From contig NZ_JBBUKT010000008.1 of NCBI RefSeq assembly GCF_038066715.1, positions 124,001-188,000 on the forward strand: DNA of 64,000 bases, read 5' to 3'. Under the pieces are notes generated by a model. That model saw only the letters and a program-made list of their open reading frames with translations, did no database searches and had not been told where the DNA came from. Every line of letters starts with the position of its first letter. The first letter of the stretch is position 1. Below, piece by piece: positions 52,480-61,272 of this stretch. Origin of the DNA: Luteolibacter sp. Y139 (GTDB lineage: Bacteria > Verrucomicrobiota > Verrucomicrobiia > Verrucomicrobiales > Akkermansiaceae). The position numbers and the translations under genes were made by a program.

Positions 52480-52511
52480 GGCCGCTCTTGCCAGAACAAC
52501 CTCTGAAAAAC

Positions 52512-53006
52512 ATGCCTCTCCAAGTTGGCGAAAAAGCCCCCGACTTCACCCTCGTGACCAAGACCGCCGAAGGCCCGCAGCTCGTGAAGCTGTCGGAGCA
52601 GATCGGCAAATCGAACCTCGTGCTCCTCTTCGTGCCGATGGCCTTCACCGGCGTCTGCACCACCGAGCTGTGCGACATCTCCGGCGGCATCTCCGAGTAT
52701 GAAGCGCTCGATGCGAAGGTCTTCGGCATTTCCGGCGACAGCCCGTTCGCGCAGGAAGCCTGGGCCAAGCAGGCCGGTATCACGCTGCCGCTGCTGAGCG
52801 ACTATGAGCACACCGTGGCCAAGGCCTACGGCGTCGCCTACGAGCAATTCCTGCCCGAGGCGAACCTGATCATGGGTGGCGTGGCAAAGCGCTCCGCCTT
52901 CGTGATCGATAAGGAAGGCGTCATCCGCTACTCCGAAGCACAGGATCACCCGAAGGACCTGCCGAACTTCGAGGCGGTGAAGGCGACCCTCCAGTCGCTC
53001 GCTTGA
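52512..53006 (+). CDS. Peroxiredoxin (AhpC/TSA family)
   Basis: 164 residues from ATG 52512 (MPLQVGEKAPDFTLVTK). The active site is VPMAFTGVCTTELC, with peroxidatic Cys49 and a second Cys54 that may serve as resolving residue. VFGISGDSPFAQEAWAKQ and the final YSEAQDHP fit the AhpE/Prx family. It reduces peroxides using thiols. Its promoter is clear and it ends at a bidirectional terminator. Confidence 0.92.
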   Translation: MPLQVGEKAPDFTLVTKTAEGPQLVKLSEQIGKSNLVLLFVPMAFTGVCTTELCDISGGISEYEALDAKVFGISGDSPFAQEAWAKQAGITLPLLSDYEHTVAKAYGVAYEQFLPEANLIMGGVAKRSAFVIDKEGVIRYSEAQDHPKDLPNFEAVKATLQSLA

Positions 53007-53034
53007 TCGATTCTCTCCTGAAAAGGAAAAGCAA

Positions 53035-53061
53035 AAGGCCGCGGGGAGCACCCGCGGCCTT
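53035..53061. terminator. Bidirectional terminator after the peroxiredoxin gene
   Basis: AAGGCCGCGGG (53035-53045) pairs with CCCGCGGCCTT (53051-53061). A/T tracts on both sides serve both strands: the peroxiredoxin on + and the lipoprotein on -. Confidence 0.85.
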
Positions 53062-53081
53062 CTTCGTTTTCAGAAATCGGA

Positions 53082-53639
53082 TCAGCGCTCGACCGGGGCC
53101 TCGTTGCCCGGCGGCAGCGGCGCGGGCCCGGCATCCGGGACCGGCGGGACATCCGGCACATTCTCCGGAACGACCATCGGCGCATCGGGATCGATGACCG
53201 GTGCGATCGTCGGGGCGCCCGGATCCACCACCGGCGGGATGCTTCCCGGGGCGGCTGGATAAACCTGGATGGCGTTCGGAGAAACCTGCGATTGGGCGCC
53301 TTGGTTGCCGATCAGGACCGATGGCACGAAGCCCACCTCGCCGCTCGTCAGCTCCACCTTCGCGTAGCTGCCATCGTCATTGATGACCTTCATTTCGGTA
53401 TTCGCGGGCAGCATCTTCTCTGCAGTGGAGCTCCCACTCGGACGACCCTTGAAGAACGCCGTCTCCATGCTGGCCTGGACAAAGGAACCTGGCTTCAGGC
53501 CGCGTGCGGAGGCGGTCGGCGTGCGGGTCGAGCCGGGAGTGGCCAGCGGATCGAAGCTGCCGCCGGAAACCACGGTGCTGGTTTCGCAGGACGCCATGAC
53601 GAACGCCAGCGGCGCGAGGGTCAGGAAATAACGATTCAT
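53082..53639 (-). CDS. Lipoprotein with SH3-like domain and Pro-rich tail
   Basis: 185 residues from ATG 53639. Signal peptide II (RYFLTLAPLAFVMASC) has a lipobox ending in ASC. An SH3-like domain follows (FVQASMETAFFKGRPSG, GSYAKVELTSGEVGFVPS), then a long Pro/Asp-rich tail (PPVVDPGAPTIAPVIDPDAP). SH3b domains of this kind bind cell wall or partner proteins. The gene ends at the bidirectional terminator shared with the peroxiredoxin. Function otherwise unknown. Confidence 0.7.
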   Translation of the reverse strand: MNRYFLTLAPLAFVMASCETSTVVSGGSFDPLATPGSTRTPTASARGLKPGSFVQASMETAFFKGRPSGSSTAEKMLPANTEMKVINDDGSYAKVELTSGEVGFVPSVLIGNQGAQSQVSPNAIQVYPAAPGSIPPVVDPGAPTIAPVIDPDAPMVVPENVPDVPPVPDAGPAPLPPGNEAPVER

Positions 53640-53676
53640 GAAGATGCCATTACGCTGCCACGCACCCATGGAGGGG

Positions 53677-54531
53677 TCAACGGGATATCAGGAGCGCGTC
53701 CACATGATCCCTTAGGGCTGATTTCCAGTCCCTGGGCGCTTTTTCTAGCAGATCGGTCAGCCGGTCAGTGGCCATCGCCGTGTGACGGGGCCGCGGCGCG
53801 CGAAAAGCGGTCATTCCTGCCATGGAAAGCGCCTTCACCTCAGGCGCGGCGATGCCTCTCTCCCCAAGCAACGCCACGATTTCCAAGGCCATGCCGTGCC
53901 AGCTCACCGGCTCGCCGCTCTGGCAGCCGTGGAAGATTCCGCCGGGGCAGCCAGCGTCTAGCCAGCCATCCACCCATTCGCACAGGTCCGGCGTGAAACA
54001 CGGCAGCGAGTACTTGTCGGCCACCGCCGCGAGTTCCTGACCTGCCAAGGCCTTGGCCACGATCTGATCGGGAAACGCCGGCTTCTCCGGGCCGAAGACC
54101 CACGAGATCCGCATCACCGTGCCTCCCGCGGCCAACACGCCGGCTTCGCCCGCAGCCTTCGTCTTGCCATAGACCGAAAGCGGGGAGGGAACTTCATCCT
54201 CATGCCGCAGGCCCGATGTCACACCGTCGAAGACGTAGTCCGTGCTGAAATGAAGCATCGGTCGGCCGCCGCATGCCTCGGCCAGCCTGAGGGGAGCCTC
54301 CGCATTCACCCGATGCGCCAGCTCCGGATCATCCTCGCACTGCTCCAGACTCGTCAGCCCGGCGGGATTCAGTAGGACGTCGAAGTCCAGCTCCGCCAGC
54401 ACGCGTTCGCAGCCATCCGCGCCCAGATCGAGCCGGGTGCGTGGCAATTCGACGATCTCGTGACAGCCCGCCAAGCGGTCGGCCAAGGCCCGGCCGACGC
54501 GGCCCGTGGTCCCGGTGATCGCCAGCCGCAT
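53677..54531 (-). CDS. rmlD: RmlD-like dTDP-4-dehydrorhamnose reductase
   Basis: 284 residues of the extended short-chain dehydrogenase family: NAD(P) site ITGTTGRVGRAL, LNPAGLTSLEQCED, FSTDYVFDG, and the catalytic YGKTKAAGE (Tyr-x-x-x-Lys). These match RmlD, which makes dTDP-L-rhamnose; other reductases of the same type (e.g. for other deoxysugars) cannot be excluded because the other rml genes are not here. It follows a small membrane protein by seven bases on the same strand. Confidence 0.8.
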   Translation of the reverse strand: MRLAITGTTGRVGRALADRLAGCHEIVELPRTRLDLGADGCERVLAELDFDVLLNPAGLTSLEQCEDDPELAHRVNAEAPLRLAEACGGRPMLHFSTDYVFDGVTSGLRHEDEVPSPLSVYGKTKAAGEAGVLAAGGTVMRISWVFGPEKPAFPDQIVAKALAGQELAAVADKYSLPCFTPDLCEWVDGWLDAGCPGGIFHGCQSGEPVSWHGMALEIVALLGERGIAAPEVKALSMAGMTAFRAPRPRHTAMATDRLTDLLEKAPRDWKSALRDHVDALLISR

Positions 54532-54538
54532 CGGTCAA

Positions 54539-54835
54539 TCAGATGCCAAGCGGTTCGTCGTAGTCGCCGTGAGCCCCGGTGTCGCGGATCTTCCGCAGAC
54601 GGCGGCGCGCGCCGAACTTGCTCTCCGGCCCGTTGACAAGATTCACCACTCCGCCGATGGCCAGCGGCAGCAGCGTCGCCACACCCATGACCGCGAAGCC
54701 GATGGCCACGCCGCGGCGCGCGCGGGCATGCATCATTTCGCCGAGGATCAGACCGGCCGCCGCACCCAGCAAGGCAGGTGCTGCCAAGGCCGTTGCTTCC
54801 GTCCAGTCGCGCTCGCCGTCGTCGTCGGGGTTCAT
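54539..54835 (-). CDS. Small two-helix membrane protein
   Basis: 98 residues from ATG 54835 (MNPDDDGERDWTEATAL). Two hydrophobic helices (ALAAPALLGAAAGLILGEMM and GVAIGFAVMGVATLLPLAIG), an acidic start and a basic, Gly-rich end. Family not recognised. The next gene, rmlD, starts seven bases downstream, so they are probably co-transcribed. Confidence 0.65.
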   Translation of the reverse strand: MNPDDDGERDWTEATALAAPALLGAAAGLILGEMMHARARRGVAIGFAVMGVATLLPLAIGGVVNLVNGPESKFGARRRLRKIRDTGAHGDYDEPLGI

Positions 54836-54934
54836 GAAAGAAAGCCTAACATCCCCGCGGCGGCAGACAATCCCTGAAAATGCGGCACGATTCACCCTTT
54901 TCCCCGCGCCCCGGCACGTTAGGTTCCTCCCGGC

Positions 54935-56017
54935 ATGCCCGACCCCTCGTCCACCTACGCCCTGATCCTCGCCGGAGGTTCCGGCACCCGCTTCTGGCCG
55001 CTCAGCCGCAATGCGAAGCCGAAACAGCTGCTCAATCTTTTCGGCGACACCACCTTGCTGGAGCAGACGATCGCCCGCCTTGAAGGGCTGGTGCCGGTCG
55101 AAAACATCCTCATCCTGACGAATGCCCAGCAGGAAGCCGGCGTCCGCGAGGTGGCGTCGATGCTGCCGCCGGAGAACATTTTTGCCGAGCCCGCCAAACG
55201 CGATACCGCCCCGGCCGTGGCCCTCGGCATCGGTCTCGTCGCTGCCCGGAATCCCGACGCGCTGATGATGGTGCTGCCGGCCGACCAGCTCATCCAGGAC
55301 ACTGCCGCCTTCCACGCGGTGATGCGGGACGCGCTGGCTGCCGCACAAAAGTCGGACGGTCTTGTGACCATCGGCATCAAGCCCACCTGGCCATGTCCGT
55401 CCTACGGCTACATCGAGCGCGGCCAACGCGCTACCATTCCGGGCCTCGTCTGCGACCAGATGCCGGCCGAGGTGAAGCGCTTCCGTGAAAAGCCCAGCAC
55501 CGATCTCGCCGAGCAATTCCTCGCCCAAGGTGGCTTCTGCTGGAATGCCGGCATGTTCGTCTGGTCCATCCCGAATGTGATCCGCGAGCTGACCACCCAC
55601 CAGCCGGAACTCGCCTCGTTCATTTCCGAACTCCGCCGTTCCTCAAACGTCGCCGCCACCGTCGCCGCGCAGTTCCCGAAGCTCACGCCGATCTCGATCG
55701 ACTACGGCCTCATGGAAAAGGCCCGCCGCGTCCTCAATATCGAGGCAACCTTCGACTGGGACGATGTCGGCTCCTGGATTTCCGTCGCCGGCTACCTCGA
55801 AAAGGTCGGCAGCGACAACCGGGTGAACGCCCCGGTGTCCGAGATCGATTCGGAAAACAACATCGTCTTCAACGCCCGCAAGGGCAGCCATATCGCGCTA
55901 CTCGGCGTGGATGATTTGATCATCGTGCAAACGGAGGATGCCCTGCTCATCGCCAACCGCCATCAGGCGGATGCGATCAAGAAGCTCTCCGACAAGCTCC
56001 CGCCGGGGCTGCTTTAA
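54935..56017 (+). CDS. manC: Mannose-1-phosphate guanylyltransferase
   Basis: 360 residues. The nucleotidyltransferase signature AGGSGTRFWPLSR is at the N-terminus, followed by KPKQLLNLFG, TNAQQEAGVREV, the active-site AEPAKRDTAPAVALG, and VLPADQLIQD. FREKPSTDLAEQFLAQGGFCWNAGMFVW and the DWDDVGSW end of the catalytic domain are present, and there is no C-terminal isomerase domain. It makes GDP-mannose for surface polysaccharide. Confidence 0.93.
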   Translation: MPDPSSTYALILAGGSGTRFWPLSRNAKPKQLLNLFGDTTLLEQTIARLEGLVPVENILILTNAQQEAGVREVASMLPPENIFAEPAKRDTAPAVALGIGLVAARNPDALMMVLPADQLIQDTAAFHAVMRDALAAAQKSDGLVTIGIKPTWPCPSYGYIERGQRATIPGLVCDQMPAEVKRFREKPSTDLAEQFLAQGGFCWNAGMFVWSIPNVIRELTTHQPELASFISELRRSSNVAATVAAQFPKLTPISIDYGLMEKARRVLNIEATFDWDDVGSWISVAGYLEKVGSDNRVNAPVSEIDSENNIVFNARKGSHIALLGVDDLIIVQTEDALLIANRHQADAIKKLSDKLPPGLL

Positions 56018-56066
56018 GGGCCCCGCAGAGTGTGATGAGGCTTCGGTCCCTACGGCACCACTGCTT

Positions 56067-56305
56067 TGGTCCCAACGGGACCACTTATAAAAGCCCGGCA
56101 CGAAGTGCCGGGTTAAATGGGGAGGTGGATTGCGTCCTGAAGGGACGCCTCATGCGTCTCACGAATACGGACCGGACCGAGTGCGTGGCAGATCCACGTG
56201 GAAACTGCCGCACCCCGCATGAGGTCTCCCTGTGGGAGAGGAAGCCCTCGGCCAAGGTGACCCGGCACATTGTGCCGGGCTCTTAGAAGTCGTCCCGTTG
56301 GGACG
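56067..56305. repeat. Cluster of REP-like palindromic hairpins
   Basis: Seven inverted repeats occupy the 316-base gap between manC and the C39-like gene: TGGTCCC/GGGACCA (56067-56083), CCCGGCAC/GTGCCGGG (56094-56112), GCGTCC/GGACGC (56132-56148), CCTCATGCG/CGCATGAGG (56148-56224), TCTCCC/GGGAGA (56225-56239), CCCGGCAC/GTGCCGGG again (56261-56279) and CGTCCC/GGGACG (56291-56305). The 56148-56224 unit also has inner stems GTGC/GCAC and GGCAG/CTGCC and the palindrome CCACGTGG. Nothing in the gap suggests a coding gene. Confidence 0.8.
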
Positions 56306-56333
56306 GAAAACCGGGTGATCCGATCTCAACCTC

Positions 56334-57680
56334 TTACTTGTTCGGCACCATCGTGTAGAGCGCCATGGTCATGCAGAAGCCTTCGTCGGCACGCATGGCC
56401 TTCTTCTCGTGACCCGAACCCCACGAATCCGTGTAGTAGATCTGGTGCTCATTCGGGTCGGGCGAGGTGAAATTGTAGCCGATGATCAGGCGCATGTGGC
56501 CGCCGAAGCTCTGCGGCAGGCCCTTCTCCGGGAACATGCCGAGGTAAAGCGTCCAGCACAGCGGGATGCCTTGGTCGACGTATTCCTTGATCTTGCGCTC
56601 GAAGTGCTCGTAGCCCGGCTGGGCCCGCTTCATGTCGCGGAAGGTCTCCTTGTTCGCATTGAACCAGAACTGGCGCGGATCGACGTAGAACATGTCGGTG
56701 TCGATATCGATGGTCTTGACCCCGGCCTTCTTTGCCGCGGCGTTGTAGGCGCGAAGGTCGCGCTCGGCCCGCTTGTCGTCGTATTCGATGTGCTTGAGCG
56801 TGCGCAGGTGGACCTTGCCGGTGATCTTCTGGAAGGCCTTGTCCATGCCATCGCCGGTGGTGCCGTTTTCGCCGGTATTGGCGAGCTGGGCCATCTCGTG
56901 CTGGTCGATGTCCGCACCGAAGTAGCGGGCCACGCGCTCGACGCTGGCGACGACGCAGTAGCCCTTCTGGCCCTGGTCGACCATCGGAACACCGTCAACG
57001 TAGGTGAAGCCCTTCTCGTCCTTCTTCACATTGGCGGAGAAGCTGTCCCGGCGCGCCATCTTGGTCGGAGCGTTCTTGGACGCGCTGATCGAGGTGAGGC
57101 GCAGGCGGATGAATTCGGCGCGCTTCTCCGAGCGGGTCACGCTGCCTTCCAGCAGCACGGCCGTGTCACCTTTCCTCCACACCCAGCCTTCCAGCGGCAC
57201 GGGAGTTTGCTGGTTTCGCACTTCGGAGCGCACGGCGAGCTTTTCATCCAGCAGGGTTTTCCACTCGTTGAGCTTGGCCTGGTAGGTCTTGATCGGGATC
57301 TCGCCATCGTCGCCGCGGTTGAAGAGGGAGACGGTGGCGTCGCCAGCCTTGCCCTCGCGGCCGCGGATGATCACTTCGCCGACCTTTTTGCCAAGAAGCT
57401 GGTAGGACGCCGGATCGGCACGCAGGCCGTCCTTGGCAGTGGAAAGCCATTCCATGCCCTGGAGGATGCGCCGGACGCTTCCGGTCTCGGTCTTCTTGAT
57501 GACCTCCGGCGCGGGCTTGGTCGCGGTCTGCAGATCCTCAAGTGACTTGGTCCACAGCGCTTCGTCGAAAATCACGCCATCCAGCGAGGTCGCCGGGATC
57601 TTGTCCTTGTTGTCTGTGTCCTGCGCATGCAGCGGCACCAGGAGCAGGGCCGCCAAGAGAGCGGGGAAGGAGGATTTCAT
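56334..57680 (-). CDS. Secreted C39-like cysteine peptidase
   Basis: 448 residues with a signal peptide (SSFPALLAALLLVPLHAQ). The N-terminal ~215 residues are unassigned. The C-terminal papain-like domain has the catalytic Cys242 in DQGQKGYCVVASVERV, the His in FGGHMRLIIGYN and an Asp in YYTDSWGSGHEK, as in peptidase C39-like 2 proteins. It probably cleaves exported peptides or proteins. Similar proteins are frequent in Verrucomicrobia. The upstream gap 57681-57884 holds no gene. Confidence 0.8.
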   Translation of the reverse strand: MKSSFPALLAALLLVPLHAQDTDNKDKIPATSLDGVIFDEALWTKSLEDLQTATKPAPEVIKKTETGSVRRILQGMEWLSTAKDGLRADPASYQLLGKKVGEVIIRGREGKAGDATVSLFNRGDDGEIPIKTYQAKLNEWKTLLDEKLAVRSEVRNQQTPVPLEGWVWRKGDTAVLLEGSVTRSEKRAEFIRLRLTSISASKNAPTKMARRDSFSANVKKDEKGFTYVDGVPMVDQGQKGYCVVASVERVARYFGADIDQHEMAQLANTGENGTTGDGMDKAFQKITGKVHLRTLKHIEYDDKRAERDLRAYNAAAKKAGVKTIDIDTDMFYVDPRQFWFNANKETFRDMKRAQPGYEHFERKIKEYVDQGIPLCWTLYLGMFPEKGLPQSFGGHMRLIIGYNFTSPDPNEHQIYYTDSWGSGHEKKAMRADEGFCMTMALYTMVPNK

Positions 57681-57884
57681 AAGTGCAAGCGTGTATCAGT
57701 GAAACCTTTCATGTCGATCCTCTGTTCCCGGAAAATTCGGCGTTTTATGGAATCGACAGCTGATTTCACACGGTTTTCACAGAATGCCGTGGGTTTCCGG
57801 CAGGGAGCCCGGGGGAGACCGTGCAGATACGTCGGGCGGGGAATCAGGTTGTCAAAAACGATGGGACTGGTAGTTCAACGGGGC

Positions 57885-58238
57885 ATGACGCAAGACTCCC
57901 GGGAAGCTTTGATCGAGCTGCTTTTCCTCGCGCTTTACTTGGATGACCACCTGTCGCTGGCCGAGGACGGCGTGATCACCGACGCGCTCAATTCGATCGG
58001 CTGGGACTCGCCCCATCCGCGGGAAATCTGCATCCTCAACGCCTTCTCCAAGGCCCGCGAAGCGCACAGCTGCGATCTGAAGACCGAGGAGTATCTGGCC
58101 GTCCGGGCCGAGGTGATCAAGAAGGCCGGAGCCGAGTCCACCGCCCTGACCTGGCTCTACAAGGTGCTGGGTGCCGATGGCATCTCCGCCACCGAGGACC
58201 GCTACCTGAAGAAGCTGGAAAAGCGCTGGTTCGCTTGA
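57885..58238 (+). CDS. TerB-like small protein
   Basis: About 117 residues from ATG 57885, preceded by a GGGG run; ATG 57861 would add eight residues (GLVVQRG). The all-helical fold (EALIELLFLALYLDDHLSLAEDG, ISATEDRYLKKLEKRW) with acidic loop residues resembles TerB-domain proteins, which bind metals or act in stress response. The acidic metal sites are partly present (DDHLS, DGISATED). The gene is convergent with the thioredoxin-like gene downstream. Confidence 0.6.
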   Translation: MTQDSREALIELLFLALYLDDHLSLAEDGVITDALNSIGWDSPHPREICILNAFSKAREAHSCDLKTEEYLAVRAEVIKKAGAESTALTWLYKVLGADGISATEDRYLKKLEKRWFA

Positions 58239-58245
58239 AACGCAG

Positions 58246-59136
58246 TCACTTCTCCTTCGTCAGCATGGTGAGGTAGGTCGTGGCAGCGCTCCCGAGTTCC
58301 GACTTGGGATCGAGCTTCTCGATTTCCTTCAAGACCGCGGCCACTCCGCTCTTCTTTTCCGGCCAGCGCTGGTAGAGGGCGAAGCGGGCAGCAAGTGCTT
58401 CCTGACGTTGGGCCTTGGTCAGCTGCGGCTTCTTCAGCCATCCGCCGATTTCATCGTCCGCTTCGGTGAACTTTCCGGCCTTGCCCTGGTCCACGGCGAG
58501 GTCGAGCAGCTTGCGACCGGGAAAGGAATAGCGGGCCAGCGCGCCGGACCGATCCTCTGGGTCGGCCTTCTTGATCTCCTCGATCACCGGCTGATACACG
58601 TTCTTCGGCCCCGCACCCAGGCCGAGCAGATCGAGCCCGGAGGCGAGTTGCGCGGCCTTCTGCGGTCCGCGCATCCCTTCGGACTTCTGCCACAGGTCAT
58701 CGCGCTTCTTGCGGACGTCGACGGCGCGTTGGATCGCTTGATCGGGGCGGCCGAGCGAGTCGAGCTCGGGCGTTCCCTCGCGCAGGGCGACGAGCCGGCC
58801 TTCCTTGTCGAAAAGCGCGATGGCAGGAAGACTGCGCGGCTTCACCACACAGGCCTCATTGAGCTTCGCCAATGCCTCGTCGGCAGGGGAGGGGCGTTCC
58901 TTGCGGTCGATGTCCACCAGCAGCAGATCCTTTCCCGCTGCCTTTTCGAAAGCCTCCGAGGTCCACAGCCCCGCGAGCTTCTTGCCCGCCGTGCACCAGT
59001 CGGAGCCGTGGAAGAGCACGGCGATGTCCTGCCCGCCGGCCTTGGCCTTTTCCACCGCAGCGGGGAAATCGGCCACACGCTCGGCGGCGAACAATGCCGG
59101 GCAAACTACGAGAAAGATAGTAGTTAAAAGCTTCAT
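58246..59136 (-). CDS. Secreted thioredoxin-fold protein with C-terminal helical region
   Basis: 296 residues from ATG 59136 (MKLLTTIFLVVCPALFAAE, signal peptide). The first ~120 mature residues look like a thioredoxin-like domain (VLFHGSDWCTAGKKLAGLW, then LLLVDIDRKE, LPAIALFDKEGRLV), but the active site has a single Cys in WCTAGK rather than CxxC. The rest is helical and charged, with no recognised family. Its start overlaps the stop of the upstream gene (ATGA), so the two are co-translated. Confidence 0.7.
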   Translation of the reverse strand: MKLLTTIFLVVCPALFAAERVADFPAAVEKAKAGGQDIAVLFHGSDWCTAGKKLAGLWTSEAFEKAAGKDLLLVDIDRKERPSPADEALAKLNEACVVKPRSLPAIALFDKEGRLVALREGTPELDSLGRPDQAIQRAVDVRKKRDDLWQKSEGMRGPQKAAQLASGLDLLGLGAGPKNVYQPVIEEIKKADPEDRSGALARYSFPGRKLLDLAVDQGKAGKFTEADDEIGGWLKKPQLTKAQRQEALAARFALYQRWPEKKSGVAAVLKEIEKLDPKSELGSAATTYLTMLTKEK

Positions 59137-61196
59137 TGGAGTCGTCGTCCGTAAACGTGAATGGCGGAAAGGTGGAAGACCTCCTTGCGATTGTCGTCCC
59201 GCTCGACCTTCACCCAGCTGGCGCGCGGAGCCTTGCCTGCAAGATCGACTCGCCATGGCTCGCCGGGCTTCTCGCTGCGGAAGACCTCCTGCCAGCTCTG
59301 TCCGTCTTCCGAGATGGAGACTTTAATCGGCACGATCCGGCTCGCATTGTAACCCGTGGAGGCATCAGCGACGACGATGCCGGAAAGTTCCCCGAGCTTC
59401 GGCAACCGGACCACCACGTTCGGATGGACTTCCGAGTCCGTGTGGAGTCGGCCGCCTCTCGTTTCCAGCACGGCTGCATGGCTTTCCGGTGCGTCCCAGT
59501 TCGAGGTGGTGGAGAGCCGGATCAAGCCGCCCGAGGACAGCAGTTCGCCGGGGAAAGGAGGGAGTGCTGGCAGCTTCGGGCCGTCCGGCGTGGCCACCGC
59601 TTTGGCCAGCGCCTGGAAGGCTTCCACATTGTTCGTGGCCGCGGCGGCGAGGATGGCCGGGCGCAGGGCCTTGCGTGTCGATTCTCCCGCACTGCCGCCG
59701 GTGGCGAGTCCTCTGCCGAGCACCTCATACCAAGCGGTGTTGCCACCCTTGCCGAAACGCTCGCTGCCCCAAGCAACCACCGGCGCCAGCCAGTCGGACT
59801 TCGATTGGAGCGAGACCACTTGCTCGAAGAACTCCAGCTCCGCGCCGGGTTTGCCTAACAGCTTCACCTGCTGATCGAGCGCCTTCGGCAAATCCCACAT
59901 GACCGGGCCCTTGTGGCTGGCGATCGCATTATGGAAGGACAGCAGGAAAGGAATGCGCTCATCCGCAGGCACCGCCTCGATCATCGCAGCCTCAATCACC
60001 TGCGCCACATCCCAGGCCGCTTCAGGATAGTCGGCCAAGGCAGCGAGCACGTCGTCGTGGACCTTCTTCAGCGCCAGGGGTGCCGGCTTGCGGGCATCCC
60101 GCAGCCAGGTGACATACTCGGACCATAGCGGTTGATCGAGCGGCTGGTCTTTCAACGCGAGCAGGTAAGCCTTTTCCGCCAGCTCCGGATTCTTGTCCTT
60201 CAGTGCCCGCGCCTGCCAAAGATGGAGCGAACTACGGTCCGTGGCGTACTTCTCATCGAGCACCTTCTCCTGAAGGACGAGCTGGGTCCACGTCTTCCCC
60301 CACAGCGAGGTATGAAGGCCGCGTTCCCAGGAAAGCGAATAGGCAGGAGTCCATTCACCCCGTGCCGTCCGCACCGCATAGGCGCAGTGGCCGGGCTCGC
60401 CCATCGTGATCGCAGGAATGCCATTCGCGCGCGCCGCCGTCGCGCCGTAGTGGGAAAGCGAGCCACAGACTCCGCCGACTTCGCGCACCCGCTCGGCGTG
60501 GATCATCTTGTCGAAGGGCGCGTAGTAATTGCTGCCGTGAATCGAGTCGCCGAAGACGTTCTCGAGTCGATAGGGCGCCTGCCAGCAGGCACCCGTGTAA
60601 TCCTTGATCGGGAGTTTCACGTGGTCGCGCAGCCAGACCAGCGAGTCTTCGCCCCAGCCACCGGGACCCGCCCAGCCGCCATTGCCGCCGGCAGAAACGA
60701 CGTAACGCTTTTCCCAAGTCGCCAGCGTGTCGAAAACCGGGTGCAACTTGCCGGCCTTCCGTGAATCCCGGAAGTAGCGGTAGCGCTCGTCGGCTTGGTC
60801 CTCCGGCCAATCCTTCTTCGCATACATCAGCGCCACCGCCGCTGCGGTAGTGAGCTCGTTGCGGTCGGCCATGCCACCGCGGTCTTCCTTCCACAGCGCC
60901 TCGGCGATCCGCAGCATCTTGGCGGGATCCTCGGGGAGAGGACCGGAAAACATCAGCTCCTCCAGCAGTGCCCCCTGCATGTCGCGGAAGAAGGTCGAGC
61001 GCGGGCCGTTGGAGAGCGCCTTCCATTCCTTCGGCCCCAGCACGCGCTCAAGCTCCTCCAGCGCCCATTGGCGGCGGAAGACGGGATCCTCGGCCCTGAT
61101 CTCAAGTGCCGCTTCCGATTCCGGCAGGGAAACAGCGGCAAGCCCCGTCGCTGGCAAGGCAGCGAGCAGCAGGCAAGGGGAGTGACGGAGCTTCAT
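59133..61196 (-). CDS. Large secreted protein with transglutaminase-like core and C-terminal discoidin-like domain
   Basis: 687 residues from ATG 61196 with signal peptide (RHSPCLLLAALPATGLAA). A transglutaminase/papain-like segment is visible: EVGGVCGSLSHYGATAARAN (Cys and nearby), then GIPAITMGEPGHCAYAVRT (His). The central part is helical. The last ~150 residues are F5/8 type C-like (VVVRLPKLGELSGIVVADAS, IKVSISEDGQSWQEVFRSE). It is the first gene of the operon with the thioredoxin-fold protein. Probably acts on surface glycoprotein or cell wall; exact role unknown. Confidence 0.65.
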   Translation of the reverse strand: MKLRHSPCLLLAALPATGLAAVSLPESEAALEIRAEDPVFRRQWALEELERVLGPKEWKALSNGPRSTFFRDMQGALLEELMFSGPLPEDPAKMLRIAEALWKEDRGGMADRNELTTAAAVALMYAKKDWPEDQADERYRYFRDSRKAGKLHPVFDTLATWEKRYVVSAGGNGGWAGPGGWGEDSLVWLRDHVKLPIKDYTGACWQAPYRLENVFGDSIHGSNYYAPFDKMIHAERVREVGGVCGSLSHYGATAARANGIPAITMGEPGHCAYAVRTARGEWTPAYSLSWERGLHTSLWGKTWTQLVLQEKVLDEKYATDRSSLHLWQARALKDKNPELAEKAYLLALKDQPLDQPLWSEYVTWLRDARKPAPLALKKVHDDVLAALADYPEAAWDVAQVIEAAMIEAVPADERIPFLLSFHNAIASHKGPVMWDLPKALDQQVKLLGKPGAELEFFEQVVSLQSKSDWLAPVVAWGSERFGKGGNTAWYEVLGRGLATGGSAGESTRKALRPAILAAAATNNVEAFQALAKAVATPDGPKLPALPPFPGELLSSGGLIRLSTTSNWDAPESHAAVLETRGGRLHTDSEVHPNVVVRLPKLGELSGIVVADASTGYNASRIVPIKVSISEDGQSWQEVFRSEKPGEPWRVDLAGKAPRASWVKVERDDNRKEVFHLSAIHVYGRRLQ

Positions 61197-61272
61197 GGCG
61201 TGAAAACGCCATAAAAGCTTCTTTTGTTTCAGATTCCAGACGTAAAAAGACGAAATTCTGCCCAAGGGGCCA

